Source: Gammaproteobacteria bacterium (lineage in GTDB: Bacteria > Pseudomonadota > Gammaproteobacteria > UBA6429 > Thiohalophilaceae). Taken from it: a stretch of 6,798 nt of DNA. Made by a program: the position numbers and the translations under genes. The DNA is taken from assembly GCA_011052165.1 (NCBI GenBank), contig DRJN01000459.1, positions 1 through 6,798 on the forward strand, in the 5' to 3' direction. The notes under the pieces are model-generated. The model was not told the origin of the DNA, did no database searches, and saw nothing but the letters and a program-made list of their open reading frames with translations. Of this stretch, positions 5,067 through 6,798 are shown piece by piece; position 1 is the first letter of the stretch, and the number at the start of each line of letters is the position of its first letter.

Positions 5067-6005
5067 ATGAAAAAGGACCATATCAATTATTTTGCGGTTG
5101 GCAGTTTTGTGCTTGCGATGCTGGCGCTGTTAATCGCTTCCCTGCTGTATATTTCCGGCCAGGGTGACGCCACGGATACCTACTATGTCAGTTATACTAA
5201 TATTTCCGGTATTCATGACGGTACGACGGTGACCTATGGGGGGTATAAAATTGGTAAAATTGAAAATGTGCGGCCGCTGCGTAATGAAAAGGGAACCCGT
5301 TATCGCGTTACCCTGGCGGTGCACAATGGCTGGACCATTCCCTCAGACAGTACGGCGCAGATCACCTCCCCCGGCATTCTCGCAGAAAAAACCATTGAAA
5401 TCCGCGAAGGGAAAAGCACCACCCTGCTCTCGCCGGGAGATGAGATCAGGAGCCTGCCCGCAATTGACATGATGGCGGCAATGAACCGTCTGTCGGGTGA
5501 ATTTGTGGATCTGGCCGAGGGTGACATCCGTCCCCTGATCAACCGGCTCAGCCATTATCTGGATAGTATCGGCGGTGATCTCAACCACAAGATTCCGCAC
5601 ATTACTAAAAACACCCTCACTCTATTGGCGACCCTGAATGAGTCAGCCGCGAATCTGAACAATCTTGTCGACGCAGATAGCCGCCGGCACTTGCATAGCC
5701 TGTTTAAGAATACGAATGAAATGTCAGAAAGCCTGGCGACCCTGAGCCAACACCTGAACGATACGGGTGACAGGGTCGACCGTCTGCTGGGCAAGTCGCA
5801 ACAACTGCTGGATGATAACAGCGACGACATCCGCCAGGCCGTTGTCGATATGCGTGAGAGCCTCCGGACTTTGTCGCAGAGCATGAACGCCATCGTTCAT
5901 AATATGGACGCCTCGGCTCGCAACATGAACGAGTTGACCCGTGAGCTGCGCCGCAATCCCTCGCTTCTCATCAATAGTAAACCCCCACCCGACACCCAGG
6001 AATAA
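5067..6005 (+). CDS. MCE family protein (MlaD-like substrate-binding component)
   Basis: This 312-residue protein has a short cytoplasmic N-terminus (MKKDHINYF), one uncleaved membrane anchor (about 9-30) and one MCE domain (about 38-115). The domain includes YVSYTNISGIHDGTTVTYGGYKIGKI, characteristic of MlaD. The remaining 190 residues are mostly predicted helix with heptad-like spacing of Leu and Met, and the tail is Pro-rich (KPPPDTQE). MlaD of E. coli is 183 residues, so this is a long single-MCE form. MCE proteins form periplasmic hexameric rings with a hydrophobic pore, and the helices could extend the ring into a channel, as in PqiB. It would sit on the MlaE-type permease and receive or deliver lipids. 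The start is the first Met before the anchor. No Shine-Dalgarno sequence is close (GGGG at 5048-5051 is too far), so translation may be weak or coupled. The lipoprotein gene follows after 3 bp. Confidence 0.92.
   Translation: MKKDHINYFAVGSFVLAMLALLIASLLYISGQGDATDTYYVSYTNISGIHDGTTVTYGGYKIGKIENVRPLRNEKGTRYRVTLAVHNGWTIPSDSTAQITSPGILAEKTIEIREGKSTTLLSPGDEIRSLPAIDMMAAMNRLSGEFVDLAEGDIRPLINRLSHYLDSIGGDLNHKIPHITKNTLTLLATLNESAANLNNLVDADSRRHLHSLFKNTNEMSESLATLSQHLNDTGDRVDRLLGKSQQLLDDNSDDIRQAVVDMRESLRTLSQSMNAIVHNMDASARNMNELTRELRRNPSLLINSKPPPDTQE
5998..6001 (+). promoter_or_regulatory. Ribosome binding site of the lipoprotein gene
   Basis: AGGA ends 7 nt before the ATG at 6009 and lies within the last codons of the MCE gene. 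It supports that start, which places the lipobox at a normal distance from the N-terminus. Confidence 0.5.
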
Positions 6006-6008
6006 ACC

Positions 6009-6704
6009 ATGCTGTTTTTCAGAACAACCTGCCTGTTCCTTGCTCTGATTCTGAGCCTTAGCGGCTGTATGGGCGGCGCCCGTGATATCCCCCGCGATCA
6101 CTATTACCGCCTGCCGGCGGTTACCCCGGTGAGTCCTCTGGGGACACCTCTGATACCCGGGACACTGGGGATCAGCGAGGTTCAGACCAGTGGCATGCTG
6201 CACGAACGCGCCATCCTGTTTGTGCGAGAACAACAGCCGCTGGAAGTCAGCCCTTATTATTACTACTACTGGGTCAATGCCCCCGCCTCTCTGGTGCAGC
6301 GGCATTTGCTTGACTATTTGCATCAGAAGAATCTCGCCCGTGATTCGTATCGCTACCGTTCCGATACTCCGGCAGACTTTAGTCTTGAAACTCGACTGTT
6401 GCAGTTCGAACGTTATATCCGCAAAGACAGCGCCGAAGCGCGAGTGACGCTGGAGCTGGTGCTCAGGGACAATCACCGTAAACGCATCCTGCTACGCAAA
6501 CGCTATCAGCAAAATATAAAAGCCAAAAGCCTCGACATGGCGGACACCGCCCGTGCTTTCGGCAAGGCGCTGTCTGTCATCTACAAACAGTTCGCCCGGG
6601 ATGTCGCAGCACTTAAAATGCAAATTACAAATACCGGGCAGGAACAGACTAACGCCGGGATGTTGGGCGGCGCGAAGTCCGGCAGAGAAACCAGGCAACC
6701 CTGA
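6009..6704 (+). CDS. ABC-type transport auxiliary lipoprotein (PqiC/ABC_trans_aux family)
   Basis: This 231-residue protein begins with a lipoprotein signal peptide: a basic start, a hydrophobic core (8-17) and the lipobox LSGC with Cys20 as the lipidated residue. Met21 at +2 gives no inner-membrane retention signal, so an outer-membrane location is expected. The mature part opens with YYRLP and contains YYYYYWVNAP (83-92), matching the ABC_trans_aux family in which a Tyr/Trp-Pro segment precedes a helix. It is the family of E. coli PqiC, which docks at the outer-membrane end of PqiB. Its probable role is to link the MCE helical channel to the outer membrane, replacing the soluble carrier MlaC, whose gene is absent. 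The C-terminal 35 residues are polar and low in hydrophobics. It is the last gene of the operon. Confidence 0.88.
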   Translation: MLFFRTTCLFLALILSLSGCMGGARDIPRDHYYRLPAVTPVSPLGTPLIPGTLGISEVQTSGMLHERAILFVREQQPLEVSPYYYYYWVNAPASLVQRHLLDYLHQKNLARDSYRYRSDTPADFSLETRLLQFERYIRKDSAEARVTLELVLRDNHRKRILLRKRYQQNIKAKSLDMADTARAFGKALSVIYKQFARDVAALKMQITNTGQEQTNAGMLGGAKSGRETRQP

Positions 6705-6723
6705 TAATTCAATTTGGGTAAAC

Positions 6724-6740
6724 CACCGCCTCAGGCGGTG
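6724..6740. repeat. CACCGCC-GGCGGTG hairpin
   Basis: CACCGCC (6724-6730), loop TCA and GGCGGTG (6734-6740) form a perfect 7-bp stem 20 nt after the lipoprotein stop. No T-run follows it directly, so it is not a complete intrinsic terminator by itself. Compact hairpins of this type also lie just inside the left ends of IS200/IS605 elements. Confidence 0.6.
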
Positions 6741-6753
6741 AGACTCGAAAAGG

Positions 6754-6793
6754 CTCTGCCGTTCCGTCGTGCAGAGAAGGGAATAGTTTTTTT
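6754..6793 (+). terminator. Possible intrinsic terminator after the operon
   Basis: CTCTGC (6754-6759) and GCAGAG (6771-6776) form a 6-bp stem with an 11-nt loop, followed after 10 nt by seven T residues (6787-6793). The gap between stem and T-run is longer than in a standard terminator, so efficiency is doubtful. With the hairpin at 6724-6740 it may still end transcription of the operon. It may instead be the leader of an IS200-like tnpA that begins beyond the window. Confidence 0.35.
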
Positions 6794-6798
6794 GAGGC

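Noticed and set aside
5724..6476. A 250-codon minus-strand frame across the MCE-lipoprotein junction
   Set aside because: Both genes beneath it are well supported, and the antisense product has no domain or plausible start context.

Overview
The window looks like the chromosome of a gammaproteobacterium of moderate GC content, by eye in the mid-50s percent. A SlyX homologue with the family's ELESRLAFQE core and PPHY end points to gammaproteobacteria or a close betaproteobacterial relative. The Mla/Pqi-type lipid-transport genes and a lipoprotein with a clean lipobox show a diderm cell envelope. The genus cannot be told from the sequence alone.

Layout. Bases 1-406 hold no convincing gene. They contain several palindromes, including a near-perfect inverted pair of 28-bp units at 116-143 and 218-245. 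A slyX gene follows on the minus strand (407-619). A 102-bp divergent intergenic region (620-721) then leads into a plus-strand run of seven genes reaching base 6704. The first three form a partner-switching signalling module: an HDOD-PP2C phosphatase (722-2446), an RsbW/SpoIIAB-type serine kinase (2439-2885) and an RsbV/SpoIIAA-type STAS protein (2888-3214). The next four form an MCE-type ABC lipid transporter: MlaE-type permease (3226-4053), MlaF-type ATPase (4059-4862), single-MCE-domain protein (5067-6005) and PqiC-type auxiliary lipoprotein (6009-6704). Gaps between genes run from an 8-bp overlap to 11 bp, so this looks like one operon. The exception is a 204-bp spacer at 4863-5066, filled with a tandem array of the dispersed repeat CCTTCGACAGGCTCAGGGCG. 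The window ends in two hairpins and a T-run. These are either the operon terminator or the left end of an IS200/IS605-like element whose body lies outside.

How the genes may work together. No sigma factor is visible, so the partner switch has no obvious transcription target here. In E. coli the STAS protein MlaB binds the ATPase MlaF and is needed for transport. MlaB has a Thr at the site where SpoIIAA-type proteins carry the phosphorylated Ser. Here the STAS protein has the phosphorylatable DSSG motif, its presumed kinase and phosphatase are encoded beside it, and no other MlaB-like gene is present. The main hypothesis is that this is a phosphorylation-switched lipid transporter. The HDOD-PP2C protein would sense a signal and dephosphorylate the STAS protein, the kinase would reverse this, and STAS phosphorylation would set the activity or assembly of the MlaF-type ATPase. 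This is inferred from gene order and motifs, and the alternative that the switch acts on a distant sigma factor or other target remains open.
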